Shown here one piece after another: positions 7,951 through 14,746 of a stretch of DNA of 19,892 nucleotides (the stretch's first letter is position 1; every line of letters starts with the position of its first letter). The notes under the pieces are model-generated. The model made no database searches. It was not told the DNA's origin and was given only the letters and a program-made list of their open reading frames with translations. The position numbers were made by a program, and so were the translations under genes. The DNA is from Parcubacteria group bacterium GW2011_GWA2_36_10 (GTDB lineage: Bacteria; Patescibacteriota; Patescibacteriia; UBA1558; GWA2-36-10): NCBI GenBank assembly GCA_000991205.1, contig LBRC01000017.1, positions 1 to 19,892 on the forward strand. The letters run 5' to 3'.

Positions 7951-8003
7951 ATACTCGTTTATTGAATAAAATAACAAAATAATTTAAAAATCAAAAAATT
8001 TTT

Positions 8004-8459
8004 ATGAATAGCACAATAGTAACCCCTGAAGGTTTGGATAAGCTAAAAACCGAGCTAGAATATCTAAAAACCGAAAAAAGAAAGCAAGTGTCTGATCGCA
8101 TCAAGACTGCTAAAGAGTTTGGTGACTTATCAGAAAACGCTGAATACCAAGAAGCTAAAGATGAGCAAGCCTTTACCGAGGGTAAGATTTTAAATTTAGA
8201 AAATTTGATTAAAACAGCCGTGGTAGCTGACAAAAATGATGATGATCAAATTAATGTCGGCAACACTATCAAGGTAGATAGAGAGGGACAGACTTTTGAG
8301 TTTACGATAGTTGGCAGCACAGAAGGTGATCCGAGCAATGGCAAGATATCTGTAGAGTCACCATTAGGTCAAGCTTTTGTTGGTAAAAGATTAAACGAAG
8401 AGTTTGTAGTCGATTTGCCGGCTGGAAAAATTCAGTATAAGATTTTAGAAATAAAATAA
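8004..8459 (+). CDS. greA: Transcription elongation factor GreA
   Basis: The 151-residue factor enters the RNA polymerase secondary channel and stimulates cleavage of backtracked transcripts. The N-terminal coiled coil (about residues 1-75) starts with the family-typical VTPEGLDKLKTELEYLK. Its tip carries the acidic FGDLSENAEYQEAK motif, with the Asp and Glu that help hold the catalytic magnesium. The C-terminal globular domain ends with the usual ISVESPLGQAFVGKRLNEE and a final basic strand. Length matches the family (about 158). The mreB paralogue starts directly after its stop (8460). No convincing promoter was found in the 100 nt upstream. Confidence 0.96.
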   Translation: MNSTIVTPEGLDKLKTELEYLKTEKRKQVSDRIKTAKEFGDLSENAEYQEAKDEQAFTEGKILNLENLIKTAVVADKNDDDQINVGNTIKVDREGQTFEFTIVGSTEGDPSNGKISVESPLGQAFVGKRLNEEFVVDLPAGKIQYKILEIK

Positions 8460-9371
8460 ATGTTTATCAAGAAAATCGGGATTGATTTGGGCACAACTTA
8501 TACCTTAGTTTATATTCCTAAACGAGGTATTGTTATTAATGAGCCAAGTGTGGTGGCTATTTCGGTTTTTGATAAAAAAGTTTTAGCAGTTGGCGATGAA
8601 GCCAAAGACATGATCGGTCGTACGCCAGACTCCATCATCGCTTCTCGTCCTTTGAAAAACGGCGTGATCGCTGATTATAAAACCACTGAAAGCATGCTTA
8701 GATATTTTATCAACAAAGCTGTTGGTGGTATGAAGCTATTTCGCCCGGAAGTGATGATTGCCGTGCCAGCAGGGATTACCTCCACTGAAAGACGAGCGGT
8801 CATTGACGCCACTTTGAAGGGTGGTGGGACATCAGAAATTGCCGTTATTTCTTTGGGTGGCATAGTGGCGAATACTTCCGTGAAAATCGGCGGTAATAAA
8901 TATGACACCGCCATTGGAGAATATATTAAGAAAAAATATAATCTTGCTATTGGTGAAAGTAGCGCGGAAGCAGTAAAGATTAGAATTGGTTCAGCTCAAT
9001 TTTTGCCAAAAGAAGAAAAACTATTTATGGATGTCAAAGGCCGTGACATGATCACTGGTTTACCACGCACTATTAGTGTCAGTTCTGATGATGTGACCGA
9101 AGCCTTACAAAACGAGCTCCAGGGCTTGATTTCAGCGGTGAAATCAGTTTTGTATCAGACACCGCCAGAGCTATCAGCTGATATCATGGACAAAGGCATG
9201 GTTTTATCAGGTGGCACAGCCTTACTACGTAATATGGATAAGCTTTTATCCCAAGCGACTGGTGTGCCCGCCTACACTGCTGACGATGCTTTATTATGTG
9301 TAGCTCGTGGTACTGGTATTGCCTTAGAGAATCTAGAGTCTTATAAACGTAGTATTTTGTCGGCAAAATAA
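8460..9371 (+). CDS. Second MreB-like actin with internal in-frame deletion
   Basis: The 303-residue protein is clearly an MreB paralogue: phosphate 1 (IGIDLGTTYTLVYIP, residue 6 onward), VMIAVPAGITSTERRAV, MDVKGRDMITGLPRTI and the adenosine motif MVLSGGTALLRNM are all present. Compared with the MreB at 3188-4240, however, D118-A-T-L-K120 is joined directly to G121-G-G-T-S-E-I-A-V. This removes 34 residues that should hold the IEEP glutamate, the AAAIGAG connecting helix and the strand with the Asp of D-x-GGGT. The frame stays open on both sides. It could be a filament modulator without normal ATPase activity, a decaying paralogue kept in frame, or a deletion in the sequenced strain or assembly. 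The start codon follows the greA stop with no gap, and a GT gene begins 11 nt downstream. Normal ATP hydrolysis is unlikely. Confidence 0.85.
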   Translation: MFIKKIGIDLGTTYTLVYIPKRGIVINEPSVVAISVFDKKVLAVGDEAKDMIGRTPDSIIASRPLKNGVIADYKTTESMLRYFINKAVGGMKLFRPEVMIAVPAGITSTERRAVIDATLKGGGTSEIAVISLGGIVANTSVKIGGNKYDTAIGEYIKKKYNLAIGESSAEAVKIRIGSAQFLPKEEKLFMDVKGRDMITGLPRTISVSSDDVTEALQNELQGLISAVKSVLYQTPPELSADIMDKGMVLSGGTALLRNMDKLLSQATGVPAYTADDALLCVARGTGIALENLESYKRSILSAK

Positions 9372-9382
9372 GGCGAAAAAAT

Positions 9383-10483
9383 ATGAAGCTTGGTTTAGAA
9401 ATAACTAGAGCAAATAAAGCTAATAAAACTGGTACCGAGTGGTATGCTTGGCATTTATTTGAACAGTTTAAAAAATCTGGCCAAAATGAGCTAGAATTTT
9501 TTGTTTATTATCATCAAGATTTAAGTGCAGAATTAAAAAATGCTCCAGCTAATTTTACTTTTAAAAAATTAAACTGGCCTTTTTTGAAATTTTGGACTTA
9601 TTTTCGTTTATCTTGGGAATTATTTTTTCATCCAGTTGATAAATTTTTTGCCTCTAATGCGGCCCCTTTATTTTTTAAAGGGGAATTAATTGCTACTATC
9701 CATGATCTTGGATTTTATAAAAATCCAGAGCTTTATCATCCACTAGAAAGAATTTATCAAAAAATCGCTCATACTTTATTGATTAAGCGCGCAGATAAAA
9801 TAATCACCCCATCACAAAATACCGCTGATGATATAGCGAAATATTTTCCGCAAGCCAAAAATAAAATCCAAGTCATTTATCACGGCTATAATCGCGATGA
9901 ATTCAAAGTTTTAAATGAAACTGAAAAGCAAATAGTTAAAAATAAATATAATTTACCAGCTAAATTTTTGTTATATATCGGCAGACTGGAAACTAAAAAA
10001 AACATTCAGAATTTATTAAGAGCTTTTACTATTTTACAACACACTAACTATCATCTAGTGTTAGCTGGTAGGCCGGGTAATTATGGCTATCGCGATATTC
10101 TGGAATTAGCCCATCATCATAGTATCAAAGATCGGGTACATTTTTTTGGCTATGTGTCACAAGCTGATTACCCTTTGATTTTAGCCAGTTGTGATGTCTT
10201 TGTGTTTCCGTCTTTGTTTGAGGGTTTTGGTATGCCATTATTAGAAGCGGCTGCTTGTGGTGTGCCGATGGTAGTGTCTGATTTGCCAGTTTTAAAAGAA
10301 GTAGCTAGTGATACAGCTTTGTATTTTGATCCACATCAGCCAGCGGAAATAGCTAAAATTATTGACAGCTTATTAGACAAAGATGATTTACGTCAGCAAA
10401 TGATTAGTGCTGGCTTAGAAAAAGTCCGGCTATTTTCTTGGGAAAAGTGTGCTCAAGAAACTTTAGCTTATATTTTAAAATAA
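9383..10483 (+). CDS. GT4-family glycosyltransferase
   Basis: The 366-residue cytoplasmic GT-B enzyme transfers a sugar from a nucleotide donor to a glycan or lipid-linked acceptor. The N-terminal acceptor domain includes ATIHDLGF and the linker ITPSQNTADDIAKYF. The C-terminal donor domain starts near residue 190 (FLLYIGRLETKKN) and contains the retaining GT4 E-x7-E motif as E280-GFGMPLLE288, followed by AAACGVPMVVSDLPVLKEV. The closest recognisable type is the mannosyl/rhamnosyltransferase group of O-antigen-like clusters, but the donor sugar cannot be read from sequence. It resembles the GT4 genes at 13619 and 14724 and probably shares ancestry with them, although rnpB separates it from that cluster. 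A weak AAGG lies before the ATG. Confidence 0.9.
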   Translation: MKLGLEITRANKANKTGTEWYAWHLFEQFKKSGQNELEFFVYYHQDLSAELKNAPANFTFKKLNWPFLKFWTYFRLSWELFFHPVDKFFASNAAPLFFKGELIATIHDLGFYKNPELYHPLERIYQKIAHTLLIKRADKIITPSQNTADDIAKYFPQAKNKIQVIYHGYNRDEFKVLNETEKQIVKNKYNLPAKFLLYIGRLETKKNIQNLLRAFTILQHTNYHLVLAGRPGNYGYRDILELAHHHSIKDRVHFFGYVSQADYPLILASCDVFVFPSLFEGFGMPLLEAAACGVPMVVSDLPVLKEVASDTALYFDPHQPAEIAKIIDSLLDKDDLRQQMISAGLEKVRLFSWEKCAQETLAYILK

Positions 10484-10499
10484 AGTTATTTACATAAAT

Positions 10500-10506
10500 G
10501 GAGGAG
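10500..10506 (+). promoter_or_regulatory. Strong Shine-Dalgarno of the 39-aa micropeptide
   Basis: GGAGGAG lies 6 nt before the ATG at 10513 and is an excellent complement to the 16S rRNA 3' end. It fixes the start: an earlier in-frame ATG at 10498 overlaps this motif and is unlikely to be used. No other gene in the window has a comparable site. Confidence 0.85.
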
Positions 10507-10512
10507 CTAGTC

Positions 10513-10632
10513 ATGAGTGGCTTATTTTTCTTTATCATGATCTGTGCTATCCTCTTGGCTTTGTTCTTGCCGATTGGTGGCGACTGGGGAGGCTTTAAAA
10601 AGCGATACAAGAACAAAACATCTGGCGTTTAA
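10513..10632 (+). CDS. 39-aa membrane micropeptide with its own ribosome site
   Basis: The ORF encodes one hydrophobic helix (about residues 3-20, with FFFIMICAILLALFLPI), then a GGDWGGF turn and a basic tail (KKRYKNKTSGV). This predicts a single-pass peptide with the positive tail inside. Three features support a real gene: a perfect Shine-Dalgarno at 6 nt spacing, a strong intrinsic terminator starting 2 nt after the stop, and codon choice unlike its neighbours (repeated ATC, CTC, TTC, GGC; 50 G or C in 120 nt). It lies between a GT gene and the rnpB promoter. I do not recognise the family. Options are a stress-type membrane peptide, a small subunit of a membrane complex or a toxin-like peptide; none can be chosen from sequence. 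Confidence 0.75.
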   Translation: MSGLFFFIMICAILLALFLPIGGDWGGFKKRYKNKTSGV

Positions 10633-10633
10633 T

Positions 10634-10663
10634 GGCCCTGCTAAATCCTTAGCAGGGTCTTGA
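10634..10663 (+). terminator. Rho-independent terminator after micropeptide
   Basis: CCCTGCTAA (10636-10644) pairs perfectly with TTAGCAGGG (10649-10657) around the loop ATCC. Two further pairs (G10634-C10659 and G10635-T10658) extend the stem. A short T-rich tail (TTGATTT) follows. The stem separates the micropeptide transcript from rnpB, whose -35 box begins at 10665. Confidence 0.8.
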
Positions 10664-10664
10664 T

Positions 10665-10693
10665 TTGACAAAAAATAGTAAATATGTTATAGA
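10665..10693 (+). promoter_or_regulatory. Consensus sigma-70 type promoter of rnpB
   Basis: A perfect -35 box TTGACA (10665-10670), a 17-nt spacer and a -10 box TATAGA (10688-10693) preceded by TGT form an extended -10 promoter. Transcription should begin at about 10700-10702, just at the start of the RNase P RNA P1 helix. This agreement between promoter and RNA end is strong evidence. Confidence 0.88.
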
Positions 10694-10702
10694 TAAGCTC
10701 TA

Positions 10703-11103
10703 GGTTTAAATTAGCCGAGATGATCGCCCCGGGTTTATCCTGGGGAGGATAAAGTCCGAACACCATTTTTCCATTTTTAAATGGAGGATAGTTGTTAACG
10801 ACAACCGGCCATTTGGGTAACTAAGTGGTCAGGACAAGTTGAACAGAGAATATTCCTTCCTGAGTGAGGCCGTAAGGCCGAATCGAAGGATAAGGGTGAA
10901 ATGGTCAGATAATTAGCTGACCCGTTAGCTTGGCGACAAGCTAAAAGAGCTAAACTCTATTCGGTGCAAGAGCAAATAGGCCAAGGCTTCGGCTGAGGCG
11001 GGTAGCTTGCTTGAGACTATGGGTAATCATAGTCCTAGATAGATGATCATCACTCTGGCGCAAGTCAGAGTACAGGATTCGGCTTATGAGGCTAATTTAA
11101 GCC
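10703..11103 (+). ncRNA. rnpB: RNase P RNA (bacterial type A-like)
   Basis: The catalytic RNA that trims 5' leaders from pre-tRNA. P1 pairs 10703-10716 with 11090-11103. The conserved 5' core appears as GAGGATAAAGTCCGAAC and the 3' core as ACAGGATTCGGCTTA; AAG-T-CCGAA pairs with TTCGGCTT to form P4 with the usual bulged U. Other landmarks are ACAGAGA near 10840, AGGGTGAAA, a P12-like stem 10925-10944 with a GCGA loop, a GTAA-capped stem at 10868-10879, P18 (11015-11034, GTAA loop) and a GCAA-capped stem near 11052-11074. Several of these loops are GNRA tetraloops. The P15 area (10980-10999) is short and lacks GGU. The 5' core carries two extra bases compared with the usual GAGGAAAGTCC. Ends are approximate. 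Confidence 0.95.
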
Positions 11104-11113
11104 TTTTTAGTTT
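11081..11113 (+). terminator. rnpB 3' terminator overlapping P4/P1
   Basis: GGCTTA (11081-11086) can pair with TAAGCC (11098-11103) around an 11-nt loop, and TTTTTAGTTT follows directly. The same bases form P4 and P1 in the mature RNA, so the terminator stem and the folded ribozyme are mutually exclusive. The T-run also follows P1 itself, which could serve as the terminator stem. Confidence 0.55.
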
Positions 11114-11140
11114 GTCAAAAGTTTAAGCAAATGCTATCAT
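11112..11140 (+). promoter_or_regulatory. Promoter of glycan operon, predicted leaderless start
   Basis: TTGTCA (11112-11117), a 17-nt spacer and TATCAT (11135-11140), preceded by TGC as an extended -10, form a good housekeeping promoter. The usual start point 6-8 nt after the -10 box coincides with the A of the ATG at 11147, so the mRNA would have no leader. Confidence 0.75.
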
Positions 11141-11146
11141 AATCTT

Positions 11147-12535
11147 ATGAAAAAGGCGGATTTTATTTTAAACATTTTCCTAGTTCCACTAGACTTTTGT
11201 TTAGTATTTTTAGCTGCTTTGACAGCTTATTATTTTCGTTTTTCTGAAGCTATTAGTGCTATTCGCCCAGTTGTTTTTGACTTAAGTTTTGAGCATTATT
11301 TGCAACTAGCTTTTAATGTTTCGGTTTTAAGTATTTTTGTTTTTGCTCTGGCTGGTTTTTATACGATGCGGAGCAAAAGATTGATCAAAGAAATTCCTAG
11401 AATATTTTTTGGTGTTTCGATGGTCGTAGTATTTTTAGTGTTATTTATTTTTTTGACGAGAGAATTATTTTCTTCTCGTTTTATTATTTTATTAGCTTGG
11501 GCTTTAGCTATTTTATATTTGTTTATTGGTCGAGTTATAGTATTTTTATTGCGCGATCGATTTTTTAGTTTAGGTTTCGGTTTGTCTAGTATTTTTGTCT
11601 TAGGCGATATCAATGCTCGCAAAATTATCGTGGATACTTACAAACATAATCCACGCTTAGGCTTTAAAGTCGTCGGTGAATTTGATGATTTGGCGCAACT
11701 AGAAAATGATGCTACTGCTAAAAGCTTATTAAGCGCTAAAAAAGTAGATTATTTGATGCAAACTGATTCAGCCTTGGCTAAAGATCAAGCTTTAGATTTA
11801 TTAACTTTTTGTCAGGAAAATCATTTGAGTTTAAAATATATTGCCAATTTATTTCAAGCTCAAAGTTTGCACGTCAATTTTAGCGAAATTGCAGGTTTCC
11901 CCTTGGTAGAAATAGCTGGTACACCACTTGATGGCTGGCGTAAAGTTTATAAAAGAATCTTTGATTTTGTGCTGGCGTTATTTTTATTGCTTATTTTATC
12001 ACCAATATTTTTAATTTTAGCTATTTTAGTTAAAATCACATCGGATGGTTCAGTTTTTGTGAGTTTAAAAAGAGTGGGTGAGAAGGGTAAGATTTTTAAT
12101 TTATACAAATTTCGTTCCATGATCAATGGTGCGCATAGTTTAAAACCAGAAATGTTAGCTCACAATGAACGCAAAGACGGACCATTATTTAAAATAAAAA
12201 ATGATCCACGCGTGACCAAGTTTGGTAAATTTTTACGAGCCAGTAGTCTTGATGAATTTCCGCAGTTATTTAATGTTTTACGTGGTACCATGAGTCTAGT
12301 AGGACCACGTCCTCACGAGCCAGAAGAGGTATCAAATTATCAACGTGGCTATAAAAGATTGTTAAGTATCAAGCCTGGCATGACAGGACTTGCTCAAGTG
12401 TCTGGTAGATCAAATCTACTATTTGCCGAAGAAGCCAAGCTAGATATTTTTTATATTGAAAATTGGTCTATTTTATTAGACATTATTATTTTATTAAAAA
12501 CCCCTTGGGTGGTACTAAAAAAAGACGCTTGCTAA
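11147..12535 (+). CDS. Polyprenyl-phosphate sugar-1-phosphate transferase (WbaP/CpsE type)
   Basis: The 462-residue membrane enzyme starts a surface glycan by moving a sugar-1-phosphate from a nucleotide sugar to undecaprenyl phosphate. The N-terminal half has four membrane helices (about 6-30, 51-72, 86-104, 111-134), then a nucleotide-binding-like domain (SSIFVLGDINARK). The catalytic part begins with K269-RIFDF and a hydrophobic re-entrant helix (about 274-297). It contains K321-FRSM, the D369-E-F-P-Q-L motif and G386-P-R-P, with a late PGMTGLAQVSGR. These are the hallmarks of the polyprenyl glycosylphosphotransferase family. The sugar (galactose, glucose or a modified HexNAc) cannot be told. 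It leads a four-gene run with 1-nt or negative spacing. Confidence 0.93.
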   Translation: MKKADFILNIFLVPLDFCLVFLAALTAYYFRFSEAISAIRPVVFDLSFEHYLQLAFNVSVLSIFVFALAGFYTMRSKRLIKEIPRIFFGVSMVVVFLVLFIFLTRELFSSRFIILLAWALAILYLFIGRVIVFLLRDRFFSLGFGLSSIFVLGDINARKIIVDTYKHNPRLGFKVVGEFDDLAQLENDATAKSLLSAKKVDYLMQTDSALAKDQALDLLTFCQENHLSLKYIANLFQAQSLHVNFSEIAGFPLVEIAGTPLDGWRKVYKRIFDFVLALFLLLILSPIFLILAILVKITSDGSVFVSLKRVGEKGKIFNLYKFRSMINGAHSLKPEMLAHNERKDGPLFKIKNDPRVTKFGKFLRASSLDEFPQLFNVLRGTMSLVGPRPHEPEEVSNYQRGYKRLLSIKPGMTGLAQVSGRSNLLFAEEAKLDIFYIENWSILLDIIILLKTPWVVLKKDAC

Positions 12536-12536
12536 T

Positions 12537-13622
12537 ATGCCAAAAATTGCTTTGGCTCACGATCATTTATTTCAAAACGGTGGCGCAGAAAGAGTTTTAG
12601 CAGTTTTAGCTGAAATGTTTCCTGAGGCGCCAATTTTTACTTTGATTAATGATAAAAAAGTAAGCTCTTTACTTTTGGATCAAAAAAAAATAAAAACTTC
12701 TGATTTGCAAAACATTCCCTTGATTTTGCATTTTTTTAAATACTTTTTATTTTTGATGCCAAAAATTTGGGAAAAAACTGATCTTAGTGAATATGACACC
12801 GTCATATCTTCGGCCTCTAGTTTTGTCAAAGGTGTCAAAATTAAAAGTCAGGCCAAACATATTTGTTATTGTCATGCACCGACTCGCTACCTATGGGATG
12901 ATAAGGCTGAATATTTAGGTAACTTACAAGTGCCTAAATTTTTAAAAATATTTTTACCGCGTTTATTAAATGGCTTGCAGGCTTGGGATTTTGCTCAAGC
13001 CCAAAAAGTTGACCAATTTATTGCTAATTCACAATTTATCGCTGATAAAATAAAAAAAGACTATCAGCGTGAAGCCCAAGTGATTTATCCGCCGATTAAA
13101 GTAGATGATTTTTATATCAGTGATAAAATTGATGATTATTTTTTGATTGTTTCGCGTCTTAGACCATATAAAAAAGTTGATTTAGCAATTCGGGCTTTTA
13201 ATAATATGAAATTGCCACTGAAAATCATTGGCACCGGTAGTGAATATAAAAAGCTAAAACAAATGGCCAGCTCAAATATTGAGTTTTTAGGTGAAGTCTC
13301 TGATGAAGCCAGAAATAAATATTTATCTCATTGTCAGGCTTTTTTATATCCACAAGTAGAGGACTTGGGTATCTCGGCTTTAGAAGCGATGGCTTCGGGC
13401 CGACCAGTGATCGCTTATCAAAAAGGTGGCGCTTTAGAGACAGTGATTGATGGTCAGACTGGCATCTTTTTTCAAAATCAGAATTGGGCTGCCTTGACTT
13501 ATGCGGTTTTACGCTACCAGACCATAGCTTGGCAGCCAGAACTGATCCGAGCACAGGCGAAAAAATTTGATATTAGTGTTTTCAAAGCAAAGATCAGTCA
13601 ATTATTAAAAGATAATTTATGA
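12537..13622 (+). CDS. GT4-family glycosyltransferase (WbaZ-like)
   Basis: The 361-residue GT-B enzyme begins IALAHDHLFQNGGAERVL, the glycine-rich N-terminal loop of many mannosyltransferases. The central segment HICYCHAPTRYLWD and FIANSQFIADKI follow the WbaZ-like subgroup. The donor domain has FLIVSRLRPYKKVDLAI and the E-x7-E motif as E275-DLGISALE283, then AMASGRPVIAYQKGGALETV. It is distinct from the other three GT4 genes here. It starts 1 nt after the sugar-phosphate transferase stop and shares an ATGA with the next gene. A role in adding an early sugar to the lipid-linked acceptor is likely from position; substrate specificity is unknown. Confidence 0.9.
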   Translation: MPKIALAHDHLFQNGGAERVLAVLAEMFPEAPIFTLINDKKVSSLLLDQKKIKTSDLQNIPLILHFFKYFLFLMPKIWEKTDLSEYDTVISSASSFVKGVKIKSQAKHICYCHAPTRYLWDDKAEYLGNLQVPKFLKIFLPRLLNGLQAWDFAQAQKVDQFIANSQFIADKIKKDYQREAQVIYPPIKVDDFYISDKIDDYFLIVSRLRPYKKVDLAIRAFNNMKLPLKIIGTGSEYKKLKQMASSNIEFLGEVSDEARNKYLSHCQAFLYPQVEDLGISALEAMASGRPVIAYQKGGALETVIDGQTGIFFQNQNWAALTYAVLRYQTIAWQPELIRAQAKKFDISVFKAKISQLLKDNL

Positions 13623-14746
13623 AAATCGGAGTAGATATCAGAACTTTATCTTTTGATCAACGCAGTGGCGTGGGTAATTATGTTTTCCATACTTTACAGG
13701 ATATTTTAGCACAAGATAAAGTAAATACTTATTATTTATTTTCCGCTGGTTTAAAAAAATTTCATTTACCAACTAGCCTCAAAAAAGATAATGTCATCCA
13801 CCTACACATTGTTTGGCCTAATAAATTATTAAATTTAGCTTTGTTATTTAATTTATTAAAAGATTTTGCTAAATTTTCACCAGTTATATTAGATGTTTTT
13901 TGGTTGCCAAATTTAAATTTTTTTCGTATTAATGACAAGACGCCTTTGATGTTGACGATACATGACTTATCTTTTTTACATAGTCGTCATTTTTATTCTT
14001 TCAAAATGAAATGGTGGCACAGTTTAGTTAATATAAAAAAATTGATCAATCGAGCGGATCAGATTTTAGCAGTGTCGCTAAATACTAAACGAGATATCAT
14101 GCGTTTTTTTACGGTACGAGAGGAAAAATTGAGCGTTGTTTATCCGAGTTTGCATTTTCATCATATGACCCAAGTTTTGGCAGAGGAATTGACTAGGGAT
14201 TTAAATTTAAACAAAAAGTTTTTTCTTTTTTTAGGTACGGTGGAGCCGAGAAAAAACATCAAAAGTATTATCAAGGCTTTTGATATATATCACCAAGACT
14301 ATCCAGAGATTGATTTACTTTTAGTTGGAAACAAGGGCTGGCTCTATAATCCCTTGTTTCGTTTATTAAAAAAACGAGACTATATCAAATATTTAGGTTT
14401 TATTGCCGGTAAAAAACGTGATGCTTTGTATTTTTTATCCTTGGCTTTGATCTGGCCATCATTTTATGAAGGCTTTGGCTTTCCACCCCTAGAGGCAACT
14501 GTCCAAGGCAAGCCAGTGATTGTTAGTTACAAAACTTCTTTGCCAGAGATTATGCAAACACAGGCCTTATATGTCGATCCTTATAATCCAGCCGAGATTT
14601 ATCAGCTTTTAAAGCAATTAACTACTGACAAAAATTTAGAGCAATATATTATTGATAAAGCGAAAAAATTTGCTATCCCTGATAAATTCAAACAAACACA
14701 GGCTATTCTTAATATTTTTAAACATGCGCATCGTTTTAGATCTTAG
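13619..14746 (+). CDS. GT4-family glycosyltransferase
   Basis: The 375-residue enzyme opens with MKIGVDIRTLSFDQRSGVGNY, the usual N-terminal loop of GT4 mannosyltransferases, and continues with LTIHDLSF and ILAVSLNTKRDIMRFF. The donor domain begins at FFLFLGTVEPRKNIKSII and carries E284-GFGFPPLE292, the E-x7-E motif, then ATVQGKPVIVSYKTSLPEIM. It is a likely paralogue of the gene that follows and of the GT at 9383. It overlaps its upstream neighbour by 4 nt and its downstream neighbour by 23 nt, so the three are probably translated as a coupled set. Linkage and donor are not readable. Confidence 0.9.
   Translation: MKIGVDIRTLSFDQRSGVGNYVFHTLQDILAQDKVNTYYLFSAGLKKFHLPTSLKKDNVIHLHIVWPNKLLNLALLFNLLKDFAKFSPVILDVFWLPNLNFFRINDKTPLMLTIHDLSFLHSRHFYSFKMKWWHSLVNIKKLINRADQILAVSLNTKRDIMRFFTVREEKLSVVYPSLHFHHMTQVLAEELTRDLNLNKKFFLFLGTVEPRKNIKSIIKAFDIYHQDYPEIDLLLVGNKGWLYNPLFRLLKKRDYIKYLGFIAGKKRDALYFLSLALIWPSFYEGFGFPPLEATVQGKPVIVSYKTSLPEIMQTQALYVDPYNPAEIYQLLKQLTTDKNLEQYIIDKAKKFAIPDKFKQTQAILNIFKHAHRFRS

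Noticed and set aside
7962..7990. Promoter for greA (TTGAAT with an AT-rich -10)
   Set aside because: At 17-nt spacing the -10 reads TAAAAA, too weak to separate from the AT-rich background.
10498..10512. In-frame ATG five codons before the chosen micropeptide start
   Set aside because: It overlaps the GGAGGAG site, which is ideally spaced for the ATG at 10513.
10703..11103. tmRNA
   Set aside because: There is no tRNA-like acceptor end or tag reading frame, while the P4 core, P1, P12 and P18 of RNase P RNA are all present.
14652..14723. Upstream ATG extending the third clustered GT4 gene by 24 residues
   Set aside because: The GT4 N-terminal strand begins at MRIVLDLRIF (14724), and the extra residues lie inside the previous gene without family similarity.
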